Assembly (NCBI GenBank): GCA_050305935.1 | Contig: JBNLGG010000034.1 | Coordinates: 1 to 44,495 of the forward strand | Source of the DNA: CAJXNP01 sp050305935 | GTDB taxonomy: Bacteria; Bacteroidota; Bacteroidia; Cytophagales; Cyclobacteriaceae | Direction: 5' to 3' | Length of the DNA: 44,495 nucleotides | Shown: piece after piece, positions 1 through 8,799 of the stretch | How the letters are laid out: the number at the start of each line of letters is the position of its first letter | Numbering within the stretch: the first letter of the stretch is position 1 | The notes under the pieces: model-generated | What the model saw: only the letters and a program-made list of their open reading frames with translations | Told to the model about the DNA's origin: nothing | The model's database searches: none | Position numbers and translations under genes: made by a program

Positions 1-2
1 AT

Positions 3-1046
3 TTTAGGGATGGCCATCCCCAAAAGGTGTATGAATCTAAGACTAGGACTTTAGCAACTATACCACCGATTAGAAGGGATTTAATCAAGCGTAATCGGTA
101 TTTAGTACCGAACAGTATTGTGGTAACAAGGGGGTGCCCACACCACTGTAATTTTTGTTACAAAGATGCTTTCTTCAAAGGAGGTAAGTCTTTTTATACA
201 CAGTTGGTCGATGATGCACTTTCTGAGATTGATGGACTCCCAGGCAAACATCTTTATTTTTTGGATGATCATTTGTTAGGAAATGCAAAATTTGCTGAGG
301 CATTGTTTGATGGTATGAAAGGGATGGGAAGAGTATTTCAGGCTGCAGGGACTGTGGATTCGATAATAAGAGGAAACCTCATTGAAAGAGCGGTAAAGGC
401 TGGATTAAGAAGCCTGTTTGTTGGGTTTGAAACATTTTCTGAGTCAAATCTAATGCAGAGTAATAAAAAGCAAAACTTAAAAAGAGATTACGAAATGGCT
501 GTTAACCGCCTTCATTCTCTGGGTGTGATGATCAATGGTAGTTTTGTTTTTGGCTTGGATGATGATGACAAGGATGTATTCAAACGAACGGTAGATTGGG
601 GAGTAAACAATTCGTTGACTACAGCAACCTATCACATCCTTACCCCTTATCCAGGAACAAAGTTGTTTCATGACATGGAAAATAGTGGAAGGATTTTGAC
701 TAGAAATTGGAATTTATATGACACTAGAAATGTGGTGTATCAAACCAAAAAATTAACCGCTGAAACACTTAAAGAAGGTTACGATTTTGCTTATGAGTCT
801 TTTTATGGTTGGTCAAATATTTTAAGGGCATCGCTAAATCATCATCAGTTAAAGCATCAATTAAAACATTTTTTCTATACAGGTGGCTGGAAAAAGATGG
901 AACCTCTATGGAAGATTATCATTAACAGCGGTGGATTGAGGTATATGATGCCGGTTCTTGAGTTGTTGCTATCGGAGGTAAAACCTAAGCCCCTTGTTCA
1001 AAAAGAACCATTTAAACAAATTGCCCGGCCCCAGCCGGGTAATTAA
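3..1046 (+). CDS. B12-binding-type radical SAM protein, 5' truncated by window edge
   Basis: The reading frame is open to the left edge, so the start lies outside the window; the GTG at 27 is only an internal codon. The visible part carries the radical SAM cluster motif CPHHCNFC (CxxxCxxC) near the start of the core, preceded by the TIPPIRRDLI-type stretch that in this superfamily follows a cobalamin-binding domain. LYFLDDHLLGN, VGFETFSESNL and the FVFGLDDD strand fit the radical SAM barrel. An N-terminal B12-binding domain is inferred, not seen. The substrate cannot be told. Odd: the last codons (ARPQPGN and stop) are supplied by a dispersed hairpin repeat starting about 1019, so the natural C-terminus has been replaced or extended. 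Confidence 0.85.
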   Translation, partial: FRDGHPQKVYESKTRTLATIPPIRRDLIKRNRYLVPNSIVVTRGCPHHCNFCYKDAFFKGGKSFYTQLVDDALSEIDGLPGKHLYFLDDHLLGNAKFAEALFDGMKGMGRVFQAAGTVDSIIRGNLIERAVKAGLRSLFVGFETFSESNLMQSNKKQNLKRDYEMAVNRLHSLGVMINGSFVFGLDDDDKDVFKRTVDWGVNNSLTTATYHILTPYPGTKLFHDMENSGRILTRNWNLYDTRNVVYQTKKLTAETLKEGYDFAYESFYGWSNILRASLNHHQLKHQLKHFFYTGGWKKMEPLWKIIINSGGLRYMMPVLELLLSEVKPKPLVQKEPFKQIARPQPGN

Positions 1047-1169
1047 TATTTTATAAGCTTTCAGCTTGTGGCATCGGGAGTGTCAAATAGAAAATTGGAG
1101 TTGGAAATGGAGTCGGCCAGAGGCCTTGGAAATAGTTATCACTTGGCTTCAGCCAAGCGATTGAAGTAG
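1019..1169. repeat. Hairpin-rich dispersed repeat, copy 1
   Basis: About 150 bp, closely matching 1972-2124. It is a chain of short inverted repeats: CCCGGC/GCCGGG, ATAAGC/GCTTGT, GGCC/GGCC and CTTGGC/GCCAAG, separated by AT-rich spacers. It overlaps the end of the radical SAM gene and supplies its stop codon (TAA of the conserved TAATTAAT). It ends 24 bp before the start of the next gene. The architecture resembles REP/BIME-like or small MITE elements. No transposase is visible in the window. Confidence 0.8.
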
Positions 1170-1193
1170 TAAACAATAATTGAATCTGAATTT

Positions 1194-1928
1194 ATGAATA
1201 TTTGTGCCATGTCACTTGGTCCGCCACTGGTGTTGATCGTCGCAATTCTATTAGCTGGGATTCTTATCCTGACTTTTCTAATTATGTTGATTGTGAAATT
1301 ATTTAAAAAAAGCCTTACATGGCGATTCATTCTTTTTACTACGTTTTTAGCACCTATTTCTGTTATCATTGTCGGGCTATTGTTTAACATAGTTTATGAT
1401 TTTATGACAAGCCCAATGAAAGTCAAAGAATCTGATTTAGAGGGCGATTACATAATTAATACCGATTTATTCAAAGGTGAAAATACGGAATGGCAGTATG
1501 AACACTATTGGCTTAGAATTGAGAAAGATACCCTGTATCTGAATATTATGAATGAGGGCAAATTAATTCATACTTACAAAAAGAAAATCAACCATAGTTG
1601 GAAAGGAGGAAGACATGATTTCTTCGAATTTTATGGTGAGTATAAATTTAGAAATGATCACATAATGTATATCAGAAATGAGGGTTTAAATGAACTCAAT
1701 GCTGAAATATATAAAAGCCTTCCAAATGACACAATGTATGGTAGTATCCGCGTGAAAGATAGCGTGCTTAATGCAAGAATATTAGAGGCTTATCCAAATG
1801 AACATCATATGTTAAAGTTAAATCCACTATTGCATGCTGATCCATTCATGTTTAATGTGGTATTAAGGTCAACTAAATATGGCAATATGTTTTTTAGAAA
1901 AGGTAAGTGGAAGAGAAGAAGAAAATAA
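1194..1928 (+). CDS. Two-helix membrane protein with a soluble C-terminal domain, unknown
   Basis: A 244-aa protein I do not recognise. Residues about 11-37 and 45-68 are strongly hydrophobic and should form two membrane helices joined by a short basic loop (KLFKKS), a topology that leaves the ~175-residue C-terminal part on one side of the membrane. That part is rich in aromatic residues and alternating strands (EWQYEHYWLRIEKDTLYLNI, FFEFYGEYKFRNDHIMYI), suggesting a small beta-sheet domain, and ends in a basic tail (GKWKRRRK). The start is ATG at 1194; an ATG five codons later is also possible. The gene is alone between the two hairpin repeats, which suggests cargo, but this is inference. 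Confidence 0.6.
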   Translation: MNICAMSLGPPLVLIVAILLAGILILTFLIMLIVKLFKKSLTWRFILFTTFLAPISVIIVGLLFNIVYDFMTSPMKVKESDLEGDYIINTDLFKGENTEWQYEHYWLRIEKDTLYLNIMNEGKLIHTYKKKINHSWKGGRHDFFEFYGEYKFRNDHIMYIRNEGLNELNAEIYKSLPNDTMYGSIRVKDSVLNARILEAYPNEHHMLKLNPLLHADPFMFNVVLRSTKYGNMFFRKGKWKRRRK

Positions 1929-1971
1929 CATCTGCAATAAAAAAACATGTGGACACATCTAAGTCCAAGCC

Positions 1972-2124
1972 AATTGGCCCGGCTCCAGCCGGGTAATTAA
2001 TATTTTATAAGCTTTCAGCTTGTAGCGATGATAGATAAGCATTAGAAAACTGGAGTTGGAAATAAAGTCGGCCAGAGGCCTGTGAAATAGATATCACCTG
2101 GCTGGAGCCAGGCGATTGAAATAG
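1972..2124. repeat. Hairpin-rich dispersed repeat, copy 2
   Basis: Direct-orientation copy of 1019-1169. The first block (CCCGGCTCCAGCCGGG then an AT-rich spacer and AAGCTTTCAGCTTGT) is nearly identical, the middle is more diverged, and the GGCCAGAGGCC and last hairpin are retained. In the last stem CTTGGC/GCCAAG of copy 1 becomes CCTGGC/GCCAGG here: a compensatory pair change that keeps the stem. It lies between the orphan membrane protein gene and the 3' end of the minus-strand Omp85-like gene. Confidence 0.8.
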
Positions 2125-2155
2125 ACTAATGAAAGAGATCGCTTTGGCATTCGCT

Positions 2156-3604
2156 TTAAAAAGCCGCATGGATATTTAAGCGGAACGCCTTCTGCCCGTC
2201 CTTGTTGATAGCATATTCAAAGCGAAGCACGGAATCGTACATCGTGACCACATCCAACCCGAGACCGCCGCCGAAAAGATAGGTATTGGTCAACCGCGAA
2301 TTTTGTTCATAGTCCGAATAGTTATCTATGATGCCGTGATCGTAAAACAGTGAAAGATAAATATTGATGGGGACTTTGCTAAACTCACGGATCGGCATGG
2401 TTTCCCCAAGATCGTAGGTTCGTGAGAAAATCCTCTTTTTAAACGAATTGTTATTGATTATAAAATGCTGCCCTTCGATCACGTTGATTTCATAACCTCG
2501 CAGGAAGTTGTCGTCAAAACCCACACCGTTGTAATTTCGATAGGGTTGTTTTTCAGGGAAGGTGGAAGACAGTGAGAAATTGGACGCAAAATAAAAATTC
2601 TTTCCCAGGTCAAAATATTTTCGGAACATAGCATTGAGCTGTACGATGTCAGCATCACCAAAAAAGCCGAGCCCAATTTTATTGATCTCTGCCTGAATAA
2701 AAAATCCTTTCAACGCGTAAGAACGATAATCCCTCAGATCCCTTCTAAAGCGGTAGGTTAACGCGACGTATTGTTGATCTGTCTTTCCATTTAAGAGGTA
2801 GTCGGGGTTGATCATCGCGACCGTGTCATGGATGTGTACGTTCGAGTACCAAACCCCCAGCCGATGGAAATTGTAAAAGGAGGGCCGTAGGTTCAGGTAG
2901 GCGGAGCTCAAAAAGCGAGTGCGTAAGTTGTCTTCTTTCCTGATGAAGTTCAGCCGGTGATTTACTGTGTTAACGGCGATGTCTTTGTTAGTGGAATAGG
3001 CCGCAGCAAAGCTGAGCCCTACTTTCTGCTGCTTGTCGATGTAGGGGATGCTATAAGCCAGGCTGAATAGCTTGGTGTAGCCAAACTGAGCGGTTAAGTC
3101 TACTTTTTCATTTCTTCCCCTAAAATTAAAATGGCGGAGCCGGAGGCCATATTCCACCCGCTTGAGGCTTCGATGTTGATTGACCCACCATTCGGTGAAG
3201 TTTCGGTCGGCTAATTGGAAAATGGGGACCGGGAAGAAATACCAGCGTTCTGAAACACGAATGATGATGTCTACCTTGCCATTCAACAGGTCGATCACTG
3301 TGAACTCGATGAAGGTGAATAGCGAAAGGTTGTTGAGTTTGTTTTTGTCCTCTTCAACAAATTCGCCCAGCATTTTTTTGGTAAGGACTTGTCCGTCGTA
3401 GATATCCAATTCCCGGCGGATAATTTTTTCCTTCGTTTTTTTATTGCCGACAATAAAAATCCGGTCTATTTCGACAAACTGATTGAGACTGTCTATTTGG
3501 CGTTGGGAAAGATGGTCTTCTTTTTTTCCATTATTTTTTTTTTGGGCAATTCCCGGATTGGAAAGAAAAAAAGTAATTAAGATGATCAATACACCTCTGT
3601 ACAT
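2156..3604 (-). CDS. Omp85-superfamily outer membrane protein (POTRA plus beta-barrel)
   Basis: 482 aa from the ATG at 3604; the upstream frame extension to 3625 lacks a better start, and MYRGVLIILITFFLSNPGIAQ is a clear signal peptide. The next part holds one POTRA-like unit (IDRIFIVGNKKTKEKIIRREL, roughly residues 45-120). The rest is an aromatic-rich beta-barrel with the Omp85-type motif FLRGYE (equivalent of VRGF/Y) and a C-terminal phenylalanine (HAAF), the usual barrel end signal. This is shorter than BamA (five POTRAs) and closer to TamA-like or surface-antigen D15 proteins of Bacteroidota. The function is probably insertion or export of outer membrane components; the client is unknown. 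It lies 80 bp downstream of lgt on the same strand. Confidence 0.8.
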   Translation of the reverse strand: MYRGVLIILITFFLSNPGIAQKKNNGKKEDHLSQRQIDSLNQFVEIDRIFIVGNKKTKEKIIRRELDIYDGQVLTKKMLGEFVEEDKNKLNNLSLFTFIEFTVIDLLNGKVDIIIRVSERWYFFPVPIFQLADRNFTEWWVNQHRSLKRVEYGLRLRHFNFRGRNEKVDLTAQFGYTKLFSLAYSIPYIDKQQKVGLSFAAAYSTNKDIAVNTVNHRLNFIRKEDNLRTRFLSSAYLNLRPSFYNFHRLGVWYSNVHIHDTVAMINPDYLLNGKTDQQYVALTYRFRRDLRDYRSYALKGFFIQAEINKIGLGFFGDADIVQLNAMFRKYFDLGKNFYFASNFSLSSTFPEKQPYRNYNGVGFDDNFLRGYEINVIEGQHFIINNNSFKKRIFSRTYDLGETMPIREFSKVPINIYLSLFYDHGIIDNYSDYEQNSRLTNTYLFGGGLGLDVVTMYDSVLRFEYAINKDGQKAFRLNIHAAF

Positions 3605-3684
3605 AATTGTGATATTGCCTGTCAATCAATTTGAAATATAATCATAAAAAGAATACAGGTCGGGTGTGCCAAAGAACAATCAAC

Positions 3685-4818
3685 TTAATTGTCTTTTTCT
3701 TTTGGTTGAATTTTTCTGAGGAACAGTAATATGAAAATCCCGGCAAGAATCATGGGGATAGAAAGTATTTGACCCATATTTAAAGACATCGTGTCCTCAA
3801 AATCTACCTGGTTTTCTTTAAACATTTCGTGAATAAACCTAAACCCGAAGAGAATGATCAGGAACAAAGCAAAAATCAATCCCCGTGGAAGTTTTTCTTG
3901 TTTTTTATACCAGATTAAAAATAGAATTATAAAGATCAACAGGGAAGTGCCTGCTTCATACAGTTGAGTTGGGTGCCTTGGTACGGCTTCCAGGTAAACA
4001 GTTGCCTCCGGAGTGAGTTTATTGGCGAGGTCGATTTTATATTCCATCTTGCCCGTGCTCGTCAGAGCAAAGTGCTTTGGGATTTCATGGTAGTTTGTCA
4101 ATATGTATTGGAGGTTTCTTTCTATGTAATTCTTTATTTGGCTTTCTTCGATCCCGGCTATAAACTGAAGATCAACTGCTACCATCGGAGCCTTTGATTC
4201 CACTGCTGGTTTTGCTTTGGAAATATTAACATCGATTATCGATTTGTTTTCGAGAATGGCTTCCTTTAGCGGAGCGGCGAATACTACACCATAGTCGCTG
4301 TTTGTAGGCTTGCCGATGATCTCGGAATTAAAATAGTTGCCCAAACGAATAAAACAACCTCCCAGGGCCACAAGTATCACCAGACGGTCGATCACCCAAA
4401 AGAAGTCCTGGTTTTTTCGCTTTTGTTTTTTCCACTTGAATTTAGGAGGCCAAAGGTTGATGTCATATTTGCAATAGAGATAAACTCCCAGAATAATTCC
4501 AATGGCAGCTCCATGGCTTGCGAGTCCACCTTCCCAGATTTTAAGGATATTCAAAGGCTCTCTTAAATAGTCGGCAGGTTCATAAAAGAACACGTGCCCC
4601 AGCCTGGCTCCCAGAATGGTGGCAATTAAGATAAACAGGGTGAAAATGTCCACGTCTTTTTCGGGGCGGCCTTCCTTACGATAAATAAAATAGAGTATTT
4701 GTTGTCCAACGATGAATGCCATTGCAAACAAGAGGCCGTACCACCGAACAGGTAGCTTATCGATGTTTGGAAAAATCTCAGGATTAACTGACCAGATGAT
4801 GAATTCAAAAATACCCAT
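3685..4818 (-). CDS. lgt: Prolipoprotein diacylglyceryl transferase with a large insertion
   Basis: Transfers diacylglycerol from phosphatidylglycerol to the lipobox cysteine of prolipoproteins at the inner membrane. Family marks: HGAAIG (His102), IRLGNYFNSEIIGKPT (Arg158 and Asn, the Lgt signature region) and the RHPTQLYEA motif, with several hydrophobic helices around them. At 377 aa it is about 90-100 residues longer than most Lgt proteins. The surplus is a soluble-looking segment at about residues 180-275 between the signature and RHPTQLYE, a position expected at the periplasmic face. Lgt sequences of Bacteroidota often carry extra material here, so it is probably a lineage feature, not a fusion artefact. 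ATG start. The C-terminal end is a basic tail (KIQPKEKDN). Confidence 0.95.
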   Translation of the reverse strand: MGIFEFIIWSVNPEIFPNIDKLPVRWYGLLFAMAFIVGQQILYFIYRKEGRPEKDVDIFTLFILIATILGARLGHVFFYEPADYLREPLNILKIWEGGLASHGAAIGIILGVYLYCKYDINLWPPKFKWKKQKRKNQDFFWVIDRLVILVALGGCFIRLGNYFNSEIIGKPTNSDYGVVFAAPLKEAILENKSIIDVNISKAKPAVESKAPMVAVDLQFIAGIEESQIKNYIERNLQYILTNYHEIPKHFALTSTGKMEYKIDLANKLTPEATVYLEAVPRHPTQLYEAGTSLLIFIILFLIWYKKQEKLPRGLIFALFLIILFGFRFIHEMFKENQVDFEDTMSLNMGQILSIPMILAGIFILLFLRKIQPKEKDN

Positions 4819-4883
4819 GATTCTATTTTTTTTTAGCTCCGCAAAGATATGAGCTTTCCATTTTTAAAATAATATTAAAGGAA

Positions 4884-6755
4884 CTAATCCGATAATTCAT
4901 CCAGTTCCTTTCTAAACCCACTTGAAAGTATCGGAAACCGGCACCATGTTCTTGGGTCTACATTCAGATCATCCAGGTGAAAGGAGGGCGCGATCCGCTC
5001 CCGTTTCCACTGGTTTCGGGTCCAGAGTGTATAAAACTTTTTGATCGCTTTTTTTAGGTCATCATCGGGATAATCGATGCCTTTACTTTTCAATTCCTTG
5101 TAGACTTCTTTCGGGCTGTGTCGATCCCTGATGGCCAGTTTTTCAATTTCCACGATCAGCCAGTATGGCATCAGGTCTTTTTCATCCGTTTGGTCTTTTT
5201 CCTGAGGCCTCAGCTCGGCGGTTGGGGCGAGGCTATTGACAAAAGCCAGGCTCTGGTATCCCAACTCTTTTTCTGCCCATTTGAGCCAGTTGATCACAAA
5301 ATATTTGTCTACCCCGGCAATGGGGGCGATCGAACCGCTGGTGTCACCATCCATGGTCGCATATCCCACATCCCCTTCGCTGCGATTGGATGTTGTTATA
5401 AGAAGGCAGTTGTGGATATTTGCCAGCATCCAGATAATCGGACTGCGGGCCCGGGCCTGGATATTCTGAAGGGCAATGTCATCCATTTCCCAGGTCAACT
5501 CCCTTGAAATAGCCTCTTCAATTTTGGAAGTATAGGTTTTTACTTCCTCATCTATCTGCCAATGGTGAAAGGTAGCGCCACATTCTTCTGCCAATTTTCT
5601 GGCTGCGTTAAGCGTTTTTTCCGATGAATTTTTGGTTCCCTGGTAGGCGCAAATCAAGATCTTTGAGACAATTAGTTTTACTGCTTCCTCGCCGGTTTTA
5701 CCATTGACTAGTGGGATTAAATCCTCCCTGCCTGTTTTTTCGAGGAAAGCACTTATGCCGAGTTCGCTGATGCCGCGCCTGATCATTTCGGTAACCAGGA
5801 TAGCGCAGGTGCTGGAATCAGCGCCGCCACTTAGTGACAGCACAAAGCCCTTGCTATGACTTTTCCACAAGTAATCAAACAAGCCCAAAGTAACCGCATT
5901 GGTAAAAACCTTATTCCTGTTTTCAGGTTCAAGTGGGTCGGCGCCGTGATTAGAAATGTCATTGAAGTCAATATCCTTGTACAGTAGGTTGATGTTTTTA
6001 AATGAAAACCGGTTGTTGTAGCCCAATATCTGCTTTGGGCCAGAAATGAAAATTTCACCGTCAAAGATCATCCTGCCTGATTCATTGCCCAATAAATTGG
6101 CATACAGGTACACCAGGTTGTATTTTTTTGAGGCGTCAATAGCAATCTGCTCACGGATTTTTGTTTTTCCAAAAGCAAAGTGGCTTGCACTGGGATTGAT
6201 AATTAGTTGGGCACCTCGTTGAGCCAGGCTGGGGGCAGGTCGCTCGTTTGGACGCCAGGCATCTTCGCAAATTTCCATGCCAATGGTAATCCCTTTATGT
6301 GTAAAAACAATATCCCCAATATCGACTTTAAAGTTGTGAAGGGTGTAAGTGTCTGTTTTGCCAGCAGGCCAGGAGGTAAACCAGCGGGGTTCGTAATGCA
6401 CTCCATCGTGCGCAAGGTGTTGTTTGGCCCTGATGCCAATTATCTTTTCGTTGTGGATAATAACGGCACAATTATAAAGTTTTCCATCGTGTTTTAATGG
6501 CAATCCAACAACTACGAGTATGTCCCTGGTTTCAGCGATGATTTTTGGAAGCTGCTCAGTGGCCTCTCTCCAAAGCCATTCGCTCAGGAACATGTCCTCA
6601 CATCCGTATCCGGTGATGCAGAGCTCCGGCAGACAAAGAATGTCAACGCCCTTTTCCCTCGCCATCTTGATCGCATCCAATATATTGGAGACATTATTAT
6701 GCCAGTCAAAAGGGATTTGATTTAAGGCAGCGCCTGCAATTCTCAAAATACTCAT
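4884..6755 (-). CDS. nadE: Glutamine-dependent NAD+ synthetase
   Basis: Converts deamido-NAD to NAD+ using glutamine nitrogen, the last step of NAD biosynthesis. It is the long two-domain form (623 aa). The N-terminal nitrilase-type glutaminase domain (about 1-270) shows the Glu-Lys-Cys triad as LPELCITGY (Glu44), RAKQHL (Lys111) and MEICEDAW (Cys163). The C-terminal N-type ATP pyrophosphatase domain has the P-loop SGGADSS at 309-315, and TTSNRSEGDVGYATMDGD fits the NAD synthetase core. ATG at 6755. It lies 30 bp downstream of rnc and 65 bp upstream of lgt, same strand, probably in the acpP-led unit. Confidence 0.97.
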   Translation of the reverse strand: MSILRIAGAALNQIPFDWHNNVSNILDAIKMAREKGVDILCLPELCITGYGCEDMFLSEWLWREATEQLPKIIAETRDILVVVGLPLKHDGKLYNCAVIIHNEKIIGIRAKQHLAHDGVHYEPRWFTSWPAGKTDTYTLHNFKVDIGDIVFTHKGITIGMEICEDAWRPNERPAPSLAQRGAQLIINPSASHFAFGKTKIREQIAIDASKKYNLVYLYANLLGNESGRMIFDGEIFISGPKQILGYNNRFSFKNINLLYKDIDFNDISNHGADPLEPENRNKVFTNAVTLGLFDYLWKSHSKGFVLSLSGGADSSTCAILVTEMIRRGISELGISAFLEKTGREDLIPLVNGKTGEEAVKLIVSKILICAYQGTKNSSEKTLNAARKLAEECGATFHHWQIDEEVKTYTSKIEEAISRELTWEMDDIALQNIQARARSPIIWMLANIHNCLLITTSNRSEGDVGYATMDGDTSGSIAPIAGVDKYFVINWLKWAEKELGYQSLAFVNSLAPTAELRPQEKDQTDEKDLMPYWLIVEIEKLAIRDRHSPKEVYKELKSKGIDYPDDDLKKAIKKFYTLWTRNQWKRERIAPSFHLDDLNVDPRTWCRFPILSSGFRKELDELSD

Positions 6756-6785
6756 AAGGGGAATGCTAGTGAAGTGCCAAATATA

Positions 6786-7514
6786 TCACTCAATTTCGAG
6801 AATTTCACAGGTTTTTTGAGCGGCTAACTGCTCCGCTTTCTTTTTGCTGTGACCGATGCCCCTGGCGTAGGATTTGTTTTCAATATAAAGTTCGGCGGTA
6901 AATTCCTTCTGATGGTTGATGCCTGTGGATTCTGTGATTTTAAATTCGATGTCCTTACTGGTTTGATGCGCCCACTCGATGATTTTGCTTTTGTAATTGG
7001 TGTTTACACTAATGATTTCATCAATGTCGTAGTGGGGGAGGATCAGTTTTGTTAAGATAAAGCTCCTGCAAAATTTAAGTCCTCTGTCCAGAAATACTGC
7101 CCCGATCAGGGCTTCGAGCGTATCTCCGTAAATTGACTTGTAGCTTAGGCGGCTTTTCTTGCTGCTGTTGAACTCGACGATATTTCCTATGCCAATCTTT
7201 CTGGCTACCTGATTAAGCGCATCACGGTTAACAATCCGGCTTCGTACTTCGGTGAGGAATCCCTCGTCTTTCAAGGGGAATTTTTTAAACAGGAATTCTG
7301 CTACCACCATTCCCAAGACTGCATCGCCCAGGTATTCCAGGCGTTCGTTTGATTCGCGGATTCCTTTTGAATTTGGTTTGGCGATGGACCTGTGTTGGGT
7401 GGAGAGTTTGTACAAAGAGATATTGATAGGTCTCTTTCCTACTATATTTTTCACAGCAGAACTGAGATCTCTTTCAAATGTACTGAATGAAATAATTGAG
7501 ATTATCCTTTTCAT
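6786..7514 (-). CDS. rnc: Ribonuclease III
   Basis: Double-strand-specific endoribonuclease that processes rRNA precursors and other structured transcripts. The catalytic signature is present as NERLEYLGDAVLG, with the second acidic cluster GDTLEALIGAVFLDRG; the C-terminal part (about 170-242) is a dsRNA-binding domain ending in SKKKAEQLAAQKTCEIL. Length, 242 aa, is normal. The ATG at 7514 is preferred over the TTG directly before it because GGGGAG lies 8 bases upstream. The gene follows fabF by 16 bp, the common acpP-fabF-rnc order of Bacteroidota. Confidence 0.96.
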   Translation of the reverse strand: MKRIISIISFSTFERDLSSAVKNIVGKRPINISLYKLSTQHRSIAKPNSKGIRESNERLEYLGDAVLGMVVAEFLFKKFPLKDEGFLTEVRSRIVNRDALNQVARKIGIGNIVEFNSSKKSRLSYKSIYGDTLEALIGAVFLDRGLKFCRSFILTKLILPHYDIDEIISVNTNYKSKIIEWAHQTSKDIEFKITESTGINHQKEFTAELYIENKSYARGIGHSKKKAEQLAAQKTCEILEIE

Positions 7515-7530
7515 CAAGGACTCCCCATCG

Positions 7531-8778
7531 TTATTCTTTTATAAAAATGATGGATACATTGTGCCCACCAAAACCAAATGTATTACTTAAAGCAGCTTTT
7601 ATTTCTCGTTTTTGGGCTTTGTTAAATGTCAGGTTTAGTTTATTGTCGATGTTTTCGTCATCTGTAAAGTGATTTATCGTAGGAGGGATGATGCCTTCCT
7701 GAACAGCTTTGATAGAAGCAATGGCTTCAATAGCTCCCGCCGCTCCGAGCAAATGCCCAGTCATCGACTTCGTGGAACTAATATTTAATTTATAAGCATG
7801 ATCTCCAAAAACACTTGCAATAGCTTTTGTTTCACTTATATCCCCCAGGGGAGTAGATGTACCGTGTACATTGACATAGTCGATGTCGGTAGCAGACATG
7901 CCTGCATCATTTAAAGCATTGAGCATTACATTTTTTGCGCCCAGCCCGTCTGGGTGTGGGGCAGTAATATGGAACGCATCGGCAGATAACCCTCCTCCAG
8001 CAAGAACAGCATATATTTTGGCGCCTCTTGCCTTGGCGTGTTCGTATTCTTCAAGTATAATGGCGCCTGAGCCTTCGCCTAATACAAACCCATCTCGGTC
8101 CTTATCAAATGGCCTTGAGGCAGTCTCCGGGGAGTCATTTCTTTCGGAGAGTGCTTTCATGGCATTAAAACCGCCTATCCCGGCCTCGCAAACCGCCGCC
8201 TCTGAACCGCCTGTGATCATCACATCGGTTTTTCCGTAGCGGATATAGTTTAAGGATTCTACCAGGGCATTAGTGGCTGACGCACATGCAGATACAGTTG
8301 CGTAGTTAGGTCCTCTAAACCCATATTTTATGGAAATTACGCCCGCGCTCATGTCCGGTATCATTCTGGTGATGAAGAAAGGATTAAACCTGGGATTATT
8401 ATTTCCATTGGCAAAATCCATCACTTCGTTTTGGAATGAACTTAAGCCACCAATCCCCGAACCCCAGATTACTCCTGCCCGGTCTAAATTGATTTTTTCC
8501 AAATCCAGCCCGGCATCTTTCATCGCTTCCTCGGCAGTGACCATGGCATATTGTGCGCACAGGTCTATTTTTCTTGCCTCTTTTCTATCGAGATGATCAA
8601 GGGGGTCGAAGTTTTTTACTTCGCAGGCAAATTTGGTTCTGAAATTTTCTGTGTTGAAGCGTGTGATTGGGGCTGCACCACTAACACCATTTGCCAAACC
8701 TGTCCAAAAATCCTGAACATTATTACCAAGTGGTGTTAGCGCGCCTAACCCAGTTACTGCTACCTTTTTTAATTCCAT
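7531..8778 (-). CDS. fabF: Beta-ketoacyl-ACP synthase II
   Basis: Condenses malonyl-ACP with acyl-ACP in fatty acid elongation. 415 aa, normal length. The Cys-His-His catalytic triad is intact: SACASA with Cys165, VHGTSTPLGD with His305, GHLLGAAGA with His342. The glycine-rich C-terminal NTFGFGGHN is typical of KAS I/II enzymes. ATG start at 8778, 21 bp after the acpP stop, so co-transcription and probably translational coupling with acpP, its direct protein partner, are likely. Confidence 0.97.
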   Translation of the reverse strand: MELKKVAVTGLGALTPLGNNVQDFWTGLANGVSGAAPITRFNTENFRTKFACEVKNFDPLDHLDRKEARKIDLCAQYAMVTAEEAMKDAGLDLEKINLDRAGVIWGSGIGGLSSFQNEVMDFANGNNNPRFNPFFITRMIPDMSAGVISIKYGFRGPNYATVSACASATNALVESLNYIRYGKTDVMITGGSEAAVCEAGIGGFNAMKALSERNDSPETASRPFDKDRDGFVLGEGSGAIILEEYEHAKARGAKIYAVLAGGGLSADAFHITAPHPDGLGAKNVMLNALNDAGMSATDIDYVNVHGTSTPLGDISETKAIASVFGDHAYKLNISSTKSMTGHLLGAAGAIEAIASIKAVQEGIIPPTINHFTDDENIDNKLNLTFNKAQKREIKAALSNTFGFGGHNVSIIFIKE

Positions 8779-8799
8779 AAAAGAAGGGTAATAGTAGAT

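Noticed and set aside
5118..5507. 129-codon plus-strand frame opposite nadE
   Set aside because: Antisense shadow of a fully conserved enzyme gene; no family resemblance.
7883..8239. 118-codon plus-strand frame opposite fabF
   Set aside because: Antisense shadow rich in Ala, Pro and Ser with no start signal.
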